DNA of 64,000 nucleotides from Candidatus Colwellia aromaticivorans (GCF_003333305.1 NZ_QOLD01000019.1:1-64000), one strand, 5' to 3'; counted from the stretch's first letter, positions 46,196 through 56,693 are shown. Numbers and translations: made by a program. The notes: generated from the letters alone by a model not told the origin.

Positions 46196-46404
46196 CCGCT
46201 TGCCCTGAACCGCTTGCCCTGAGCCGCTTGCCCTGAACCGCTTGCCCTGAGCCGCTTGCCCTGAACCGCTTGCCATGAACCGCTTGCCCTGAGCCGCTTG
46301 CCCTGACCGCTTGCCCTGAGCCGCTTGCCCTGAGCCGCTTGCCCTGAGCCGCTTGCCCTGAGCCGCTTGCCCTGAGCCGCTTGCCCTGAGCCGCTTGCCC
46401 TGAG
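46196..46404. repeat. 14-bp tandem array, 15 units
   Basis: Fifteen head-to-tail copies of CCGCTTGCCCTGAG, with GAA-ending variants towards the left, one CCATGAA variant and one 13-bp unit. It is followed by GCTTGTCGAAGG, showing that the array grew from half of a REP-like unit. GC content is far above the surroundings. No spacers exist, so it is not CRISPR. Confidence 0.92.
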
Positions 46405-46440
46405 CTTGTCGAAGGGTCGAAGGGTCGAAGGAAACTAAAA

Positions 46441-47202
46441 TTATTTTTCATTTAATAATTTTTGATAGTTTTCTATCGCTTCAGGGTTTCCTTTATTACG
46501 CTGACAAACACCTTTTTGATATTGATAGTTAAATACATCAAACCATAAATCAAGTAGATGCCCGTTAGCTTTTTCACCAAACATTTCAAGTACTCTAGCG
46601 CCAACTTCCGCCGTTGAAAATTGATGCTCTAATTCAGTTTTTCTAACCGTATAACGCGACTCAGCGCCTACGGGAGATGACATATTATCAAGTAACTTTT
46701 TGGGATCAAAAGATACCAGAGGGAACTTATCTAAATAAGGGCTTTTTCGGAACATTTTTTTTGCTTCACGCCAACTACCATCAAGCATAATAAACAGTGG
46801 CCTTTTACCTTGTTCACAGATCACTGTATTCGAGTGAACTTGGCGATCATCACCAGCATATTCTTGTGGAAACACGACAAAAGGCTGCCATTGCTCATCC
46901 TCTAGCACTGCCTGTAATTCAGGATTTTTTGTTGTACGTGACCATAAGAAAGCAAAGGTATCAGGAATTAAATCAGCAATTAACTTGCCTGTATTACTTG
47001 GTTTTAACACTTCAGTGTCATACATCAGTAGTAAAAATCCTGCATTAGTATCTACAGTGCCCTTTTTAGGAGCAATAGCACAAATACAAAAGGTTGCGGC
47101 CAAGCGGCACAAATCACAGCGAATAACCCGCTGTCCTCGTGCTTTATAAGTGGTGGTACTCAGGCTTTTTCTAAATTGATGTAATCGATGAACTGCATGC
47201 AT
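46441..47202 (-). CDS. tapT: tRNA-uridine aminocarboxypropyltransferase (DTW domain)
   Basis: Installs the acp group on U47 of some tRNAs using S-adenosylmethionine. The 253 residues show the Cys cluster CDLCRLAATFCICAI, LMYDTEVLKPSNTG, PLFIMLDGSWREAKKMFRKSPYL carrying the DTW-type motif, and a basic N-terminus. The stop lies next to the REP array. The E. coli homologue is YfiP/TapT. Confidence 0.88.
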   Translation of the reverse strand: MHAVHRLHQFRKSLSTTTYKARGQRVIRCDLCRLAATFCICAIAPKKGTVDTNAGFLLLMYDTEVLKPSNTGKLIADLIPDTFAFLWSRTTKNPELQAVLEDEQWQPFVVFPQEYAGDDRQVHSNTVICEQGKRPLFIMLDGSWREAKKMFRKSPYLDKFPLVSFDPKKLLDNMSSPVGAESRYTVRKTELEHQFSTAEVGARVLEMFGEKANGHLLDLWFDVFNYQYQKGVCQRNKGNPEAIENYQKLLNEK

Positions 47203-47304
47203 GAAGAATTAAATATAAAATAAACAGTAGACTTGTAATGATAACACTACCGAGTCTAGTGTTAAATTTTTTAGTTAGCCTATTTTATCTCATACTTTGA
47301 TCAT

Positions 47305-48153
47305 TTACTTTTTATTCAATCTAGCTGAAATAACATTGATATTGGCGAGCGGCGAAACACTGGATTTTAATTGTTCTTCTAATTGATCAATATTAACAAT
47401 CGGTACGCATAACGCATCCGCTTTTCGTTCAATTGTTTCTGTTCTTATCTTTGTTTCAGTCGCAATGTTTTCACCAAAAGCTTTCATGCGTGTTTCAAGT
47501 GAACTGCCCTGTTTTCCTGACAGCAGCATTTCTTGACCCATAACAACTAATAAACTTCCCATCGAGTTTATTACTGCCTTTTCTACTGCTGATTCAATAC
47601 GTTGTTCAAATTGTTTACCAAGAATTTGTTCACCGGTAATGTCTTTATTATCTACACCATTTCCACCAATGGTAATACCATGCTCTGGAGTAAAACGCGT
47701 AGCAACTTCATCCCGTAATACAGAAAGCTCTTTTGTTAATTCTGCGCCAACTGTATTACCTTCACCTAATAGATCATTGAATGCTAAATTAACCCCCTCC
47801 AGTGCCAGATCCACACCTTCAATAGCGACACTTCTAATTTGCGGTACTATTTCGCGAATACTAGTCGCGTATTGAGTCACTAACTTTTGTTGCTGGTCAG
47901 TTAAATTAACTTCCTTTCCGTGAATAATTAAGCTCTGATCATTTCTAATTTTATAAAGGGTTTTCTTTTTATTTGCAGCGCCTTTTGTAACGTTAAAAAA
48001 TTCAAGTGTTGTTACTGTTAAGGTTAAGCCCGCATCAAGTTTAATATTGCAAGTATCTTTGGCGTAGAGGTTTTCAGAAGAAAAAATTGAAAGTACTGCT
48101 ACTGCTGGTAATAGTTTTACTGTTTTATTATTTAATATAAATGGATTATGCAT
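47305..48153 (-). CDS. yggN: DUF2884 (YggN family) periplasmic protein
   Basis: 282 residues. The signal peptide runs to about residue 31 (LLPAVAVLSIFSSENLYA). The family region KDTCNIKLDAGLTL, SLIIHGKEVNLTDQQQKLVTQYATSIREIVPQI and the C-terminal IETKI/ERKADALCVPIVNIDQLEEQL match YggN. A Cys near each end may be paired. Function is unknown. Confidence 0.85.
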   Translation of the reverse strand: MHNPFILNNKTVKLLPAVAVLSIFSSENLYAKDTCNIKLDAGLTLTVTTLEFFNVTKGAANKKKTLYKIRNDQSLIIHGKEVNLTDQQQKLVTQYATSIREIVPQIRSVAIEGVDLALEGVNLAFNDLLGEGNTVGAELTKELSVLRDEVATRFTPEHGITIGGNGVDNKDITGEQILGKQFEQRIESAVEKAVINSMGSLLVVMGQEMLLSGKQGSSLETRMKAFGENIATETKIRTETIERKADALCVPIVNIDQLEEQLKSSVSPLANINVISARLNKK

Positions 48154-48344
48154 GGCGATAGCCTTGTTGTGTTGTTTTATTAATGAACATTTTTATCTGG
48201 CAATATTATTACAAAAAAATGCTATGTTTATTTGTTTTAACTATCAATGAATAGAAATAAAAGCATACAATAGTGAATTTAAAAATAACTTTTGTTGGGT
48301 TAAAATCACTAAAAATTAGTATGTTTCTATTTTATATAAAACCA

Positions 48345-49553
48345 TTAATCATTTTGCATTTCAAATAGTCTAGATTGACATCGTTGAAACTCAAAGCTAA
48401 GTTGCTGCCCTTGATAAAGCTCTGTTATATCAACGTCTGCACAGACAATTAATTGAATTTTTCGATCATAAAACTCATCAACTAAAGCGATAAATCGTCG
48501 AGCTTCATCATCTAATTGGCGTAAGTCGCCCAACAATACACCGCTTCGCTGATAACTATCTTCGACACCAGAAAATACTGCCGGTATCAGTTTCCCACCA
48601 AACTGTGGCACATTACTTATTAATACCGTATCAAATAGATCCGCTAATTGCATATAATCACGTTGGCTACGAGGACCAGAGCAAAGGGCAAAAAAATCAA
48701 ACCAAATATGCTTACTACTTTTACCTAGATAGCTAATTTCACGGTGATTAATCGTTATATTTTTTGAAGTTATACTTTTTGAATAATTACCTTTCAGCGC
48801 AACATTGTCAGCACTAGTCGTATTAATAGCACTGAGTTGTACAAAACGATCAGCTAATAACTCCTCACCATTTTGATGACTAAAATAATAGTTTTTATAA
48901 TGGTGTTTATAGTTTGTCAGTCGATGATCAGTTTCACCATCGATAGATACTACCTGACAAAACTGATTAATAAGGTGAATTGTTGGTAAAAATCGCTCTC
49001 GTTGTAAGCCATTACGGTAAAGTTGCTCTGGTTGACAGTTAGAAGTGGTAACCAGCGTTACTCCTGAAGCAAAAAGTGCTTCAAACAAGCCTGAAAGTAA
49101 CATCGCATCACCAATATCACTAACAAAAAACTCATCAAAACACAGTAAACTAATATCATCTGCCCAACGTTTCGCAATATGCACAAGTGGATTATCAATC
49201 GCTGATTTTGATAAAGATAGCTGATTTAATTCTTGATGAATACTTTCCATAAAGCGATGAAAATGAATGCGTTTTTTCTTCTTTAATGAAATGTTTTCAT
49301 AAAACAAATCCATTAACATGGTTTTCCCACGCCCTACTCGGCCATAAAAATATAGGCCTTGAGTAACTGGTTTTCTTTTATTACTGGTGATTCTTGACAA
49401 AAATTCAAAGGATGACTTTTTATTTTTTAGTCTATCGTGCTCAGCTAAAACAAGCTGCTCAGATAACTGTGCTAAAGCCCGTAAGGCATTATGTTGTGCT
49501 TTGTCTTCACAAAGCACATTCTGGGTGAGTAACGTTTGATATTGTTCTAGCAA
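48345..49553 (-). CDS. zapE: Cell division protein ZapE (AFG1-type ATPase)
   Basis: ATPase associated with the Z-ring under stress. The 402 residues have the Walker A LYFYGRVGRGKTMLMDLFY (about 67-85), FHRFMESIHQEL, Walker B ISLLCFDEFFVSDIGDAMLL, and LVTTSNCQPEQLYRNGLQRERFLP typical of the AFG1/ZapE family. It is somewhat longer than E. coli ZapE (375), with a variable insertion around residues 240-270. The gene is 26 bp downstream of dbpA. Confidence 0.92.
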   Translation of the reverse strand: MLEQYQTLLTQNVLCEDKAQHNALRALAQLSEQLVLAEHDRLKNKKSSFEFLSRITSNKRKPVTQGLYFYGRVGRGKTMLMDLFYENISLKKKKRIHFHRFMESIHQELNQLSLSKSAIDNPLVHIAKRWADDISLLCFDEFFVSDIGDAMLLSGLFEALFASGVTLVTTSNCQPEQLYRNGLQRERFLPTIHLINQFCQVVSIDGETDHRLTNYKHHYKNYYFSHQNGEELLADRFVQLSAINTTSADNVALKGNYSKSITSKNITINHREISYLGKSSKHIWFDFFALCSGPRSQRDYMQLADLFDTVLISNVPQFGGKLIPAVFSGVEDSYQRSGVLLGDLRQLDDEARRFIALVDEFYDRKIQLIVCADVDITELYQGQQLSFEFQRCQSRLFEMQND

Positions 49554-49579
49554 AATATGAATATGAGCTAAGAATTAAT

Positions 49580-51001
49580 TTATACGGTTAAATGGCGTAC
49601 TTTAAAACTACGACCTTTCATTTTACCGTTAGTTAATTTCCGTAATGCTAATTTCAATATTTTTTTATCAACCGCTACATAAGCCTTAATATCAAGCACA
49701 TTGATTTTCCCGATATCTTTACCACTTATTTCCGCGCCAGAATTTTTAGCCGTTAGCGCACCCAAAATATCGCCTGGACGAACTTTTTGTTTTTTACCGC
49801 CATCAATTTGAATTGTGGCCATTTTGGCCTGATGCCTATCATTTTTTAGTACATCGGTAGCGGGTAATAACTCAGGCTTAATTGTTTGCTCAAGCGCATC
49901 TTCTATCAAACCAACCTTGTAAGACTCTTTATCACTATATAAAGAGATAGCTAAACCTTGAGCACCCGCTCTGCCAGTACGACCAATACGATGAATATGA
50001 ATTTCGCTGTCATGGGCAATATGATAATTAACCACCAAATCAAGCGCATCTATATCTAAGCCACGGGCAGCAACATCAGTGGCGACTAGAATTGCGACAC
50101 TTTTATTAGCAAAGCGTAATAAAGTTTGATCTCTATCTTTTTGTTCTAAATCACCATGTAATGCTAAAACACTGAAACCATCATCATGTAAAGCATTACA
50201 CACTGCTTGTGTTTCTTTTTTGGTATTACAAAAGATAGCAGTCGATTCAACAGGGTTATCCAGTAATAATAAACGTAACGCGGCAAATCGCTGAGTATCA
50301 TCTTCAACCTGAAAAAAGCGCTGACTAATATTAGATTGATCTTCACTCTCGCTAACTTTCACCATTACTGGCTCAGTCATAATGCTTTCGCTGATCGCTT
50401 GAATTTGTTTTGGAAAGGTGGCACTAAATAACAAGGTTTGACGATCAAGAGGCGTTCGCTCAATAATATTATCAAGCGCAGCTTCGAAACCCATTTCTAA
50501 CATACGATCGGCTTCATCGAGTATCAACAAGTTTAAATCATCTAATTTAAGCGTGCCTTTAATAACGTGTTCTTCAATACGACCCGGCGTACCGACAATA
50601 ATATGAGCACCATGTTCTAGTGAGCCTATTTGCGGACCAAAAGGTGTTCCGCCACACAAAGTTAACACCTTAATATTATGAACAGCACGCGCAAGTTTTC
50701 GTATTTCTTTAGCCACTTGGTCAGCAAGCTCACGTGTTGGACATAACACCATAGACTGAATACGAAAACGCTTTACTTCTAACTTTTCAAGTAAGGCTAA
50801 GCCAAAAGCAGCCGTTTTGCCTGAGCCCGTTTTTCCTTGAGCAATAACATCTTTGCCCACTAACATTTCAGGTAAACTCATGGCTTGAATAGGCGTCATT
50901 TCCTGATAGCCAAGCGTAGATAAATTTTTCAATAAATCTTGATGTAAGTTTAATGAAGAAAAAGCTAATGTTGCTTTGTCATTATTGATTGATGCGCTCA
51001 A
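49580..51001 (-). CDS. dbpA: ATP-dependent RNA helicase DbpA
   Basis: DEAD-box helicase directed to 23S rRNA helix 92. The 473 residues carry the Q motif, AQGKTGSGKTAAFG, PTRELADQ, TPGRI, DEAD, SAT, VATDVAARGLD and HRIGRTGRAG. The C-terminal ~75 residues form the DbpA RNA-binding domain (KVRPGDILGALTAKNSGAEI, then VLDIKAYVAV and GKMKGRSFKVRHL), which separates DbpA from other DEAD-box proteins. Confidence 0.95.
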   Translation of the reverse strand: MSASINNDKATLAFSSLNLHQDLLKNLSTLGYQEMTPIQAMSLPEMLVGKDVIAQGKTGSGKTAAFGLALLEKLEVKRFRIQSMVLCPTRELADQVAKEIRKLARAVHNIKVLTLCGGTPFGPQIGSLEHGAHIIVGTPGRIEEHVIKGTLKLDDLNLLILDEADRMLEMGFEAALDNIIERTPLDRQTLLFSATFPKQIQAISESIMTEPVMVKVSESEDQSNISQRFFQVEDDTQRFAALRLLLLDNPVESTAIFCNTKKETQAVCNALHDDGFSVLALHGDLEQKDRDQTLLRFANKSVAILVATDVAARGLDIDALDLVVNYHIAHDSEIHIHRIGRTGRAGAQGLAISLYSDKESYKVGLIEDALEQTIKPELLPATDVLKNDRHQAKMATIQIDGGKKQKVRPGDILGALTAKNSGAEISGKDIGKINVLDIKAYVAVDKKILKLALRKLTNGKMKGRSFKVRHLTV

Positions 51002-51106
51002 GGGTGTGCCTCTATATTTTCAGAATTAGGAGATAAAACTTTCAAGGGAAAGTGAATCAGCGCATAATAACAGCAAATACCTTCTCCCCCTAGTTATTAA
51101 CTTCCT

Positions 51107-51514
51107 ATGATCATAGAATCTAATGCGCTTTTAGTAAAAGAGTGGCAATCATTACACAACAGCCATGAGCGTTATGAACAATATGCCTTAATTATTAAAT
51201 TATTTTCTGTGGCAGTAACCTTGTTTTCGTTAGCTTTCTATCACGAAAATAGGGTTATTATTTTAATATTGACCATTTTATGGTTACAAGAAGGCATTTG
51301 GAAAACTTATCAGGCCAGAACTTGCTATAGAATTGAGTTAATTGAACAGGCACTCCTTGAAAATAATCTGGAAGCATTTCAATTTTATCGACAATGGTCT
51401 GAGAATCGCCCAAGTTCAGCTGGCTTGGTTATGGAATATCTAAAAACCTCGCTAAAGCCAACAATTTTATACCCCTATATTCCGCTAATATTCATTACAT
51501 TAATTGCTCAGTAG
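51107..51514 (+). CDS. Small membrane protein, unknown function
   Basis: 135 residues. Two close membrane helices (about 28-62) and a hydrophobic C-terminus (TILYPYIPLIFITLIAQ). The middle loop is polar (YRIELIEQALLENNLEAFQFYRQWSENRPS). Not recognised. It is divergent from dbpA and 51 bp upstream of the DUF2986 gene. Confidence 0.65.
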   Translation: MIIESNALLVKEWQSLHNSHERYEQYALIIKLFSVAVTLFSLAFYHENRVIILILTILWLQEGIWKTYQARTCYRIELIEQALLENNLEAFQFYRQWSENRPSSAGLVMEYLKTSLKPTILYPYIPLIFITLIAQ

Positions 51515-51565
51515 TACAACTGAAAACGAATAATGTTAACTATTAAAAATAAAGAGAAATATAAT

Positions 51566-51724
51566 ATGAATCGTAAAAAGAAGATGAATGACACGTTAAA
51601 AAAGAAACTAAAAAAAGCGAATGCTAAATTACATACCAGTAACAAGCCCCGCTATATATCTAAAGCAGAGCGTGCCAAACTCGAAGAAGAACAAAAAGCA
51701 ACAGAAACGCAAGAAGCGAGTTAA
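51566..51724 (+). CDS. DUF2986 family small basic protein
   Basis: 52 residues: MNRKKKMNDTLKKKLKKANAKL, then HTSNKPRYISKAERAKLEEE, the conserved family pattern. An AGAGAAA ribosome site precedes the ATG at 51566; the frame stays open upstream to 51533 but those codons are atypical. The strongly basic composition suggests binding to nucleic acid, not proven. Confidence 0.8.
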   Translation: MNRKKKMNDTLKKKLKKANAKLHTSNKPRYISKAERAKLEEEQKATETQEAS

Positions 51725-51796
51725 ATTCATTAATTCGCTTGTTACGCCTAACGATTTATAATTTACTAGCGACTTATCACTCGTAGTTCGAAATTA

Positions 51797-54700
51797 TTAT
51801 TCACCTGTTTCACCTTTGACTTTCTCACGCATACGTTGCACTACCATATAAAAATACGGTACTAATAAAGTGCCAAAAACAGTTGCCGCAACCATACCTG
51901 CAAGTACGGTTACACCCAAGGAAACACGGCTTCCAGCACCTGCTCCTGTGGCAAAAACTAATGGAAGCACACCAAGTACGAAAGATAATGCTGTCATTAA
52001 TACCGCACGAAAACGCATTCTAGCGGCATTCAGTGCTGCATCAAAAATACTCTTACCTGCAGTGCGTTCTTCCATAGCAAACTCGACAATAAGTATTGCC
52101 GTTTTGGTAGACAAACCAATGAGTAGCACTAAGCCCACTTGAGCATAAATATTATTGGCCATACCAACCGTATATAAAGTCAGCATAGAGCCAAATAAAG
52201 CTAAAGGCACAGCAGCAATAACGGAAAAAGGTATAGTCCAACTTTCATACTGAGCAACGAGGAATAAATAAACAAACAAAATAGCTAAAGCAAATAATAC
52301 TGGTGCTAAATCTCCTGCTTCAATTTCTTGTTTAGATTGCCCTGACCACTCATAAATATATCCCTGCGGTAAGTCTTCAGCCATTTCTTGCATTGCCGAA
52401 ATAGCTTGACCCGAAGAATACCCTGCTGCCGCTTGTCCTGTAATACTTGCACTGCGATAAAGATTGAAATGCTTAATTGTTGTTGGCCCTAAAATAGGCT
52501 TTAACTTTGCTAAAGTCGTTAACGGCACCATGTCATTGTATTTATTACGTACATAGTAATGACGTAAATCTGAAGGGTCTTTACGGTACTCAGTTTGCGC
52601 TTGAATAGTGACGTTGTAAGTACGGCCAAACTGACTAAAATCATTAATGTACAATGAGCCAAGCTGTGCTTGTAAAGTAACAAAAATATCGGAAAGCGCC
52701 ACACCTTGTGCTTTAGCCTTATTACGATCGACTTCTAAAAAGTATTGCGGAACATTAGCACGGTAAGTACTAAAAACTCGGTTTAATTCAGGGCGTTGAT
52801 TTGCCTCATAAATAAGGCCATTCATCACTTGAGCAAGTAATGCAGGATCTCGACCTTCATTGTCTTGTAATTGAAACTCAAAGCCTGAACTAGTCCCTAG
52901 ACCGGGAATTGGTGGCGGGTTAAAAACCATTATTTGCGCTTCAGGCATTGACCATAACTGCCCCATTAGCCTAGGAATAATTTGCTTCAATCCTAATTCA
53001 GGGGTAGTTCTATCATCCCAGTCTTTAAGAAGGATAATAGCTAATCCGTTATTTGAACCTGGGCCACCGAGCAAAGAATAACCACCTACAGTGATAATAT
53101 CATCTACTGCTGGATCACCTGTGATTATAGGAACTATTTTATCCATTACCGCTTGGGTTCTATTACCTGATGACGCGTCAGGCAATTGAATATCAACAAA
53201 TAAATAGCCTTGATCTTCAGCAGGCAAAAATGCGGTTGGTACTGCGGTAGTTAACCAACCTGCACTAACAAAAATAATGCCTACAAACAGACCTACACGC
53301 GCAACCCGTTTCAATAAAAAGCTAACCGTTTTAGTATAACCACCGGTCATCCGCTCAATTAAACGCTCCATTGGTTGTAGCCATTGAATTGGCTTCATGT
53401 TTTTTTCTGATAATAAAACAGTACATAAAGCAGGACTCAATGTTAGTGCATTAATAGAAGAAATAATGACGGCAAATGAAATTGTCATAGAGAACTGTTT
53501 ATATAATTCGCCAGTAATACCAGGCATAAATCCAACGGGAACAAATACCGCTAATAATACTAATGTAGTCGCAATAATGGGTCCTGAAACTTGCTCCATC
53601 GCTTTAGTTACTGCTTCTTTTATCGGTAACTTATCTTCTTTTAAAATACGTTCAACATTTTCAATTACAATAATAGCATCATCAACAACAATACCTATCG
53701 CTAACACCAAACCGAACAACGTTATCGTGTTGATGGAATATCCCATAAGTAACATAAAAGCAAAAGTACCAACAAGGGAAACAGGTATCGCTAGTGTCGG
53801 AATAATAGTAGCGCGCCAGTTTTGCAAAAAGAGAAATACCACTAAAATAACTAAGCCAACCGCTTGAAACAGGGTAACTTTAACTTCTTCCATGGAGCGA
53901 TTAATAAACGCTGTGGTGTCATAAGGAATGACGTACTCTAAACCATCAGGAAAGCGCTCTGCCAATGTCACCATTTTAGCTTTAACTAACTCGGCAACCT
54001 CAGTAGCGTTAGCATCAGGTAATTGATATATAACTAAAAAGGCGGTGTCATTACCATTTAAACGCGCTTTAGTTGAATAGTCTTCTGCGCCAAGTTCAAT
54101 ACGGGCAATATCGGTAAGACGAACAAAATTACCACTTTTCTGGGCACGAATAATGGTTTGGCCAAACTCTTCAGGGCTTTTAAGGCGCCCTTGTGCTTGT
54201 ATAGAGTATTCAAATTGCTGATTAGGTAATGCTGGACTAGCGCCCAATTTACCTGCAGCAACAATCATATTTTGCTCGGTAAGCGCTTGTTGTATTTCAT
54301 TAACTGTCACGTTAAGAGATGACATACGATCAGGGTTCAACCAGATACGCATGCTATAAGTCATTTCTCCCATTACCTCTGCAGAAGCGACACCTTTAAT
54401 TCGCCCTAAAGGCTCAGTTAAATAGTTAGTAGCATAGTTACTCAAAAATAATTGATCAATACTTGCTTGCTCTGAAAACAGATTAATCCCCATTAACATT
54501 GAGCTGGATTTTTTCTCAACATTTACCCCTTGTCGGGTAACCTCTGCAGGTAAGGAACTTGTCGCTAAAGCAACACGGTTTTGTACGTTTACTTGGGCTA
54601 TATCACCATCAGTTCCTACCTTAAAGTACACGGTAATAACGGCACTACCATTATTAGAAGCTGATGAATCAATATACATCATATCTTCCACGCCATTGAT

Positions 54701-54907
54701 TTGTTCTTCAATGGGTCGTATCACCGACTCTTCAACCACTTGAGCGCTTGCTCCTGGGTATACTGCACTAATTTGTACTTGCGGAGGTGTTATTTCCGGA
54801 TACATATTTACTGGTAATAACCCCATAGCAATAAGGCCAGCCAAAGAAATAACAATTGAAATAACAAAAGCAAATTTAGGACGATGAATAAAAGTTTTAC
54901 TGATCAT
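51797..54907 (-). CDS. RND efflux permease (HAE1/AcrB family)
   Basis: Inner-membrane proton-driven multidrug exporter, 1036 residues. Twelve helices with the two large periplasmic loops are inferred from spacing. The proton-relay Asp pair is in [20 protein letters not shown], and [27 protein letters not shown] and the repeat [49 protein letters not shown] match AcrB-type pumps. The substrate range is not readable. The gene follows the adaptor by 15 bp; an outer-membrane partner (TolC type) is not in the window. Confidence 0.95.
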   Translation of the reverse strand: MISKTFIHRPKFAFVISIVISLAGLIAMGLLPVNMYPEITPPQVQISAVYPGASAQVVEESVIRPIEEQINGVEDMMYIDSSASNNGSAVITVYFKVGTDGDIAQVNVQNRVALATSSLPAEVTRQGVNVEKKSSSMLMGINLFSEQASIDQLFLSNYATNYLTEPLGRIKGVASAEVMGEMTYSMRIWLNPDRMSSLNVTVNEIQQALTEQNMIVAAGKLGASPALPNQQFEYSIQAQGRLKSPEEFGQTIIRAQKSGNFVRLTDIARIELGAEDYSTKARLNGNDTAFLVIYQLPDANATEVAELVKAKMVTLAERFPDGLEYVIPYDTTAFINRSMEEVKVTLFQAVGLVILVVFLFLQNWRATIIPTLAIPVSLVGTFAFMLLMGYSINTITLFGLVLAIGIVVDDAIIVIENVERILKEDKLPIKEAVTKAMEQVSGPIIATTLVLLAVFVPVGFMPGITGELYKQFSMTISFAVIISSINALTLSPALCTVLLSEKNMKPIQWLQPMERLIERMTGGYTKTVSFLLKRVARVGLFVGIIFVSAGWLTTAVPTAFLPAEDQGYLFVDIQLPDASSGNRTQAVMDKIVPIITGDPAVDDIITVGGYSLLGGPGSNNGLAIILLKDWDDRTTPELGLKQIIPRLMGQLWSMPEAQIMVFNPPPIPGLGTSSGFEFQLQDNEGRDPALLAQVMNGLIYEANQRPELNRVFSTYRANVPQYFLEVDRNKAKAQGVALSDIFVTLQAQLGSLYINDFSQFGRTYNVTIQAQTEYRKDPSDLRHYYVRNKYNDMVPLTTLAKLKPILGPTTIKHFNLYRSASITGQAAAGYSSGQAISAMQEMAEDLPQGYIYEWSGQSKQEIEAGDLAPVLFALAILFVYLFLVAQYESWTIPFSVIAAVPLALFGSMLTLYTVGMANNIYAQVGLVLLIGLSTKTAILIVEFAMEERTAGKSIFDAALNAARMRFRAVLMTALSFVLGVLPLVFATGAGAGSRVSLGVTVLAGMVAATVFGTLLVPYFYMVVQRMREKVKGETGE

Positions 54908-54922
54908 AGAGTGATTCCTTCA

Positions 54923-56122
54923 CTACTTATTAATGGCTGAAGCGGAATGTTCGTCTTTTTGTTCAGTAATAGTACCCGTTAAAGCATCCACCACTTTTAA
55001 TACCGGATTAACGGTTACTCCCGGTCTCACCTTTTGCAATCCTTCTATAATAACCTGCTCACCTGCTTCAAGTCCTTTTTCCACAATCCACATAGCATTA
55101 ACTCGGCGACCTAAAACAACATGACGCTGTTTGACTGTCTGTGACTCATCAACTACAAGCACAAATTTCCCTTGCTGATTTGCTTGTACAGCCGCCTGTG
55201 GCACCATAGACATCGATTCTTTTTTCTGACTTTCAGTGATAAGCGTGACAAATAAACCGGGTAAAATAATACCATTGGTATTAGCAAATGATGCTCTTAA
55301 CTCAACCGTTCCCATACCTTGTTCAATTTTAATACCAGTAAAATCTAATTGTCCTTGCTCATCATAAGTAGTGTTATTAGGTAAGCGTAGACTCAGATCA
55401 ATTTTTACATCACTTGGCTTTTCAGAATCCTTATGCTCTTGTAAATAATTTAAATATAACTCTTCTTCTACCTGAAAACTAACATAGATAGGATCGGTAA
55501 TTGTCAGGGTTGCTAACGCATCACTTGTTGGACCAACAATGTTGCCAACATTATAATTTACTTTACCAATACGACCCGTAAATGGCGCTAAAATAGTTGT
55601 GTAACCTAAATCTAATTCTGCACGTCTTAAAGCCGCTTGTGCTGCTTTTACTGATGCTTTTGCTTGAGATTCTTCTGTCGTTAAACGGTCAAAGTCTGAT
55701 TGAGAAATGTAACCATCACCAATTAAATCTTTTGCACGCCTTAAATTGCGAGTAGCATTATCCTCACCTGACACTCTACTTGCTAAGTCAGCTTTAGCTT
55801 GACTCAGTAAAGCGTCATAGTTTGCGGGGTCAATTTTCAATAACAATTGACCTTTTTCAACCATAGCTCCCTCTCTAAAATGACGTTCTATCAGCTCGCC
55901 CTCAACACGAGCACGTAAATTAGCCTCTTTAAACGCTTGCGTGCGAGCAACAAATTCCCGGTTTCTGCCTACTTCTTCTACCGTCACGTTATAAACCGAA
56001 ACAGCAGGTGGTGGTGCTTTTATTTGTTGCTCTGGCTCAGAACATGAAAAAATAGTTATGGAAAGTAAAGTAATTAACGTTATTTTTATAGATTGATGAC
56101 GGTGAAGTAACGGGTTAAGCAT
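54923..56122 (-). CDS. RND periplasmic adaptor (membrane fusion protein)
   Basis: Links the permease to an outer-membrane channel. 399 residues; lipobox-like TIFSC at residues 23-27 implies lipid anchoring. The biotinyl-lipoyl halves (AFKEANLRARVEGELIERHFREGAMVEKGQLLLKIDPANY and LDLGYTTILAPFTGRIGKVNYNVGNIVG) flank an alpha-hairpin. AAGGA precedes the ATG. A sigma70-like promoter and a 26-bp palindrome lie just upstream. Confidence 0.93.
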   Translation of the reverse strand: MLNPLLHRHQSIKITLITLLSITIFSCSEPEQQIKAPPPAVSVYNVTVEEVGRNREFVARTQAFKEANLRARVEGELIERHFREGAMVEKGQLLLKIDPANYDALLSQAKADLASRVSGEDNATRNLRRAKDLIGDGYISQSDFDRLTTEESQAKASVKAAQAALRRAELDLGYTTILAPFTGRIGKVNYNVGNIVGPTSDALATLTITDPIYVSFQVEEELYLNYLQEHKDSEKPSDVKIDLSLRLPNNTTYDEQGQLDFTGIKIEQGMGTVELRASFANTNGIILPGLFVTLITESQKKESMSMVPQAAVQANQQGKFVLVVDESQTVKQRHVVLGRRVNAMWIVEKGLEAGEQVIIEGLQKVRPGVTVNPVLKVVDALTGTITEQKDEHSASAINK

Positions 56123-56152
56123 CTAGAAATCCTTATTAGTACACTTGGTAAG

Positions 56153-56178
56153 TTCATATGCCGAATTCGGCATATGAA
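56153..56178. promoter_or_regulatory. 26-bp perfect palindrome, candidate operator of the RND pump
   Basis: Half-site TTCATATGCCGAA followed by its exact complement, 31 bp upstream of the adaptor start codon and about 5 bp past the expected transcription start. The length and symmetry are typical of TetR- or MarR-type operators. No regulator gene lies beside the pump in the window. Neither strand has a following T-run, so it is not a terminator. Confidence 0.65.
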
Positions 56179-56189
56179 ATATTCTTTTC

Positions 56190-56219
56190 ATTTTACAATT
56201 ATTACACAGGGTCGTTCAA
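56190..56219 (-). promoter_or_regulatory. Sigma70-like promoter of the RND operon
   Basis: On the minus strand, TTGAAC (-35) at 56214-56219, 18 bp, then TAAAAT (-10) at 56190-56195, which places the start near 56183 and the palindrome at about +5 to +30. Confidence 0.55.
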
Positions 56220-56282
56220 AAAGAGTAATTATTTATAATACCAATGGGGTTCGATTAATTAGACAGATTACTGAGGGCAAAA

Positions 56283-56314
56283 AAAAGCCGTGAATAAAAT
56301 TCACAGCTTTTAAA
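56283..56314 (-). terminator. Intrinsic terminator of hpf
   Basis: Imperfect AAAAGC-GTGAAT / ATTCAC-GCTTTT stem with AAA loop, one mismatch, 24-54 bp beyond the hpf stop, with T-runs on both sides. Confidence 0.7.
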
Positions 56315-56336
56315 TAAAATTAATGAATATTAGCGT

Positions 56337-56693
56337 TTATCCCAAATTCATTTCTTGTACTCTTTCATGAGCAATTTCTGGGGCTGTACTTATTGGCTTC
56401 TCATGTAAGTTTGCTTTTAATTGGCCTTTACGGTGCTTCAGTGCTGCATCAAGTTTTTTGGCTGCACTAGCAATAGCTGGAAACATAACATCATCAGAGC
56501 CAGTAACTGATATTCGTCCACCTTCATAATTTGTTATCAGTTCAACTTGATGTTTGTGATGTTCTTTTGAAATAATTACGTCTAAGGCAATTAACGTTGG
56601 AAAATGATTAGCTATTTTAGAAAATTTTTCCTCGATATGTTCTCTAATTGAGTCCGAAACTTCTACATGGTGACCAGAAAGATTTATTTTCAT
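56337..56693 (-). CDS. hpf: Ribosome hibernation-promoting factor
   Basis: 118 residues of the HPF/RaiA fold: MKINLSGHHVEVSDSIREHIEEKFSKIANHFP, VELITNYEGGRISVTGSDDVMFPAIASAAKKLDAALKHRKGQLK. The length is between short HPF (95) and RaiA (113) and the tail lacks the long-form dimerisation domain. It binds the ribosome in stationary phase. It is monocistronic with its own terminator. Confidence 0.88.
   Translation of the reverse strand: MKINLSGHHVEVSDSIREHIEEKFSKIANHFPTLIALDVIISKEHHKHQVELITNYEGGRISVTGSDDVMFPAIASAAKKLDAALKHRKGQLKANLHEKPISTAPEIAHERVQEMNLG

Noticed and set aside
46196-46404. CRISPR-like array
   Set aside because: The 14-bp units are head-to-tail with no spacers, and no cas genes are near.
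46185-46451. Minus-strand frame encoding QGKRLRASGSGQA repeats
   Set aside because: Pure translation of the 14-bp REP-derived array; no start signals.
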